From: a virus | Length of the DNA: 38,135 bases | Virus record (IMG/VR): IMGVR_UViG_3300042534_000806 | Span: 1-38,135 of that record | Strand: one strand, 5' to 3' | In this document: positions 37,121 through 38,135 of the stretch, piece by piece | How positions within the stretch are numbered: position 1 is the stretch's first letter | Layout of the letters: the number at the start of each line of letters is the position of its first letter | Position numbers and translations under genes: made by a program | The notes under the pieces: model-generated | Seen by the model: only the letters and a program-made list of their open reading frames with translations | What the model was told of the DNA's origin: nothing | Databases searched by the model: none

Positions 37121-37915
37121 ATGCAAAACGCATCACCTATTATTCCTTGGCTGGGCGGCAAGCGCCGCTTGGCCGACAAACTGATCCCCTTGTTTCCTCC
37201 CCATGAGTGCTACGTCGAGGTGTTCTGCGGCGGCGCGGCTCTATACTTCCTCCGTCCGCCGGCACAGGTTGAGGTACTCAACGACATCAACGGCGAACTG
37301 GTGAACCTGTATCGTGTCGTGCAGCACCACCTCGAGGAGTTCGTCCGACAGTTCAAATGGGCAATCAGCAGCCGGCAGGTGTTCAAATGGCAGCAGGCGA
37401 CCAAGCCGGAAACGCTCACCGACATCCAGCGCGCAGCGCGTTTCTACTTCCTGCAGCACCACGCCTTTGGCGGCCGCGTCGATGGCCAGAGTTTTGGCAC
37501 TGCCACCACCACGCCCGCAATCAACCTTTGCCGGATAGAGGAAAGCCTGAGCGCCGCGCACCTGCGCCTGGATGGTACCTATATAGAGAACCTCTCATGG
37601 CAGGACTGCATGAAGCGCTACGACCGCCCGCACAGCTTCTTCTACCTCGACCCGCCCTACTGGCAGACTGAGGGCTATGGCGTTCCCTTCGGATGGGAGC
37701 AATACGTGGAAATGGCCGCCATTATGCGAACCTGCAAGGGCAAGGTTATGGTGAGCATCAATGACCATCCGGACATTCGCCAGGTGTTCGACGGCCTACA
37801 TATATTGGAGCTGAGTATCAAATACAGCGTAGGGAATAATCACGGCGACCCAGTGGCCAGCAAGGAGCTGGTAATCACAAATTGGGAGCCAGGTGTAATG
37901 GGTGGACTATTCTGA
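37121..37915 (+). CDS. Dam-type N6-adenine DNA methyltransferase (D12 class)
   Basis: A 264-residue alpha-class adenine methyltransferase: WLGGKR at 10-15 and VEVFCGGAAL at 32-41 bind S-adenosylmethionine, and DPPY at 177-180 is the catalytic motif. It has no restriction enzyme partner here, so it is an orphan that probably protects phage DNA from host restriction, filling the place mom has at the right end of Mu. I chose ATG 37121; a TTG at 37112 sits too close to the AAAGG site. Recognition sequence is unknown. Confidence 0.93.
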   Translation: MQNASPIIPWLGGKRRLADKLIPLFPPHECYVEVFCGGAALYFLRPPAQVEVLNDINGELVNLYRVVQHHLEEFVRQFKWAISSRQVFKWQQATKPETLTDIQRAARFYFLQHHAFGGRVDGQSFGTATTTPAINLCRIEESLSAAHLRLDGTYIENLSWQDCMKRYDRPHSFFYLDPPYWQTEGYGVPFGWEQYVEMAAIMRTCKGKVMVSINDHPDIRQVFDGLHILELSIKYSVGNNHGDPVASKELVITNWEPGVMGGLF

Positions 37916-37985
37916 ATCATTTTGCACTGTGCAATTTTGTTGTTGCCAGTGCAAAATGCGTTTACAACAGTTATCTCGCAAAACA
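37916..37985. other. candidate right phage end with transposase-site-like repeats
   Basis: Behind the methylase, CATTTTGCACTG (37918-37929) is inverted exactly as CAGTGCAAAATG (37947-37958). Read from the right, the strand would begin TGTTTTGCGAG at a CA/TG at 37984-37985 and show TTTTGC boxes at 37978-37983 and near 37951-37956, plus a related AATTGCAC box. Mu-like genomes end in TG...CA next to repeated transposase sites. The inverted repeat could also be a terminator of the methylase gene. Confidence 0.5.
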
Positions 37986-37988
37986 GCG

Positions 37989-38135
37989 CTATTTATCGCG
38001 GCGCGCTTCATTGTCTGGCACAAAAATGTTTTCATTGACCAACTGTGAAAATTCAAGAAGCGCCCTTTCAGAATCGTTCAGAAGAGGTGCATAAATCGTC
38101 CTCAATTCATAGTTATCTCTGACCGAATGCAGGAT
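37989..38135 (-). CDS. 3' end of a flanking (probably host) gene, partial
   Basis: An unbroken minus-strand frame enters from the right edge and ends at TAG (37989-37991), giving 48 residues (SVRDNYELRTIYAPLLNDSE, then LVNENIFVPDNEARRDK). The composition looks like real protein. It lies just outside the proposed phage end and in the other direction from the methylase, so it is probably a chromosomal gene next to the insertion site. Not recognised from this fragment. Confidence 0.5.
   Translation of the reverse strand: MLHSVRDNYELRTIYAPLLNDSERALLEFSQLVNENIFVPDNEARRDK

Larger units (their letters stand above)
1..37985. mobile_element. Mu-like (BcepMu-type early arm, siphovirus tail) prophage; left end outside the window
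   Basis: The block holds a DDE transposase with its AAA+ partner, Gam, GemA, a Mor-type activator, a DUF935 portal, MuF, gpG-like, protease/scaffold and DUF1320 proteins, which together are diagnostic of transposable Mu-like phages. The early genes read left from a promoter at 12.1 kb and the repressor and late genes read right, the layout known from BcepMu. The tail genes are siphovirus-type. The length fits a full Mu-like genome of 36 to 39 kb. The right boundary is a proposal: a CA dinucleotide at 37984-37985 next to repeated TTTTGC boxes and just before a foreign-looking reading frame. The left end must lie left of position 1. All essential genes look intact, so the phage may be functional. 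Confidence 0.93.

Noticed and set aside
1-38135. tRNA genes, CRISPR arrays and insertion sequences
   Set aside because: I saw no tRNA cloverleaf with standard loops, no regularly spaced repeats and no IS transposase other than the phage's own. The fold at 13655 lacks tRNA signatures such as GTTC in the T-loop.

Overview
The window is almost entirely one Mu-like (transposable) prophage, about 38 kb, in what is most likely a betaproteobacterium. That host is an inference from the high GC and from the BcepMu-like layout and regulatory genes (a BcepMu gp16-family Ner-like protein reading left, a repressor reading right, and a lysis module opening the rightward arm). The early arm is read leftward from about 12.1 kb to position 1. 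The lysogeny and late arm is read rightward from 12.1 kb to about 37.9 kb. The left phage end is not visible; the right end probably lies between 37916 and 37986, followed by the 3' end of a flanking, probably host, gene.

Early arm (minus strand, 12017 down to 1): a Ner-like protein, a zinc-ribbon protein, a CII/HTH-like regulator, a winged-helix regulator, two conserved unknowns, the DDE transposase (MuA-like), its AAA+ partner (MuB-like), a run of small unknown and winged-helix proteins, Gam, an HD-domain phosphohydrolase, a DUF2786 protein, HU, GemA (Mu gp16) and finally a Mor/C-type activator. A strong sigma70 promoter (TTGACA, 18 bp, CATAAT) with a perfect 22-bp palindrome in its spacer drives this arm and is the obvious repressor target.

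Lysogeny cassette (plus strand, 12110 to 14551): the repressor, a two-TM protein and an ORF6C-like protein all carry the same short motif, (V/I)xQVAG(R/K)(D/N)(I/V)VN. They are followed by a cloverleaf-like candidate structured RNA, a small hydrophilic protein and a SLATT-like two-TM protein. This looks like an undescribed repressor-linked membrane/immunity cassette and is the most interesting part of the window.

Late arm: SAR endolysin, a 37-codon holin-like gene, nested Rz/Rz1 spanins, a TraR/DksA zinc finger, small and large terminase, portal, MuF head protein fused to a PBECR-like nuclease domain, gpG-like morphogenesis protein, protease with an internal scaffold start, cement and capsid. 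The tail is a siphovirus-type module: tail tube, chaperone with a GGGAAAC -1 frameshift, tape measure, DUF1833, NlpC/P60, J-like hub and fibre proteins. There is no sheath or baseplate, so Mu-type replication is combined with a non-contractile tail. Two matching dyad elements lie exactly 42.5 bp upstream of the first lysis gene and of the protease gene, the same places as Mu Plys and PI; I read them as Mor/C-activated late promoters. The right end carries a lipoprotein moron on the minus strand and a Dam-type adenine methylase.
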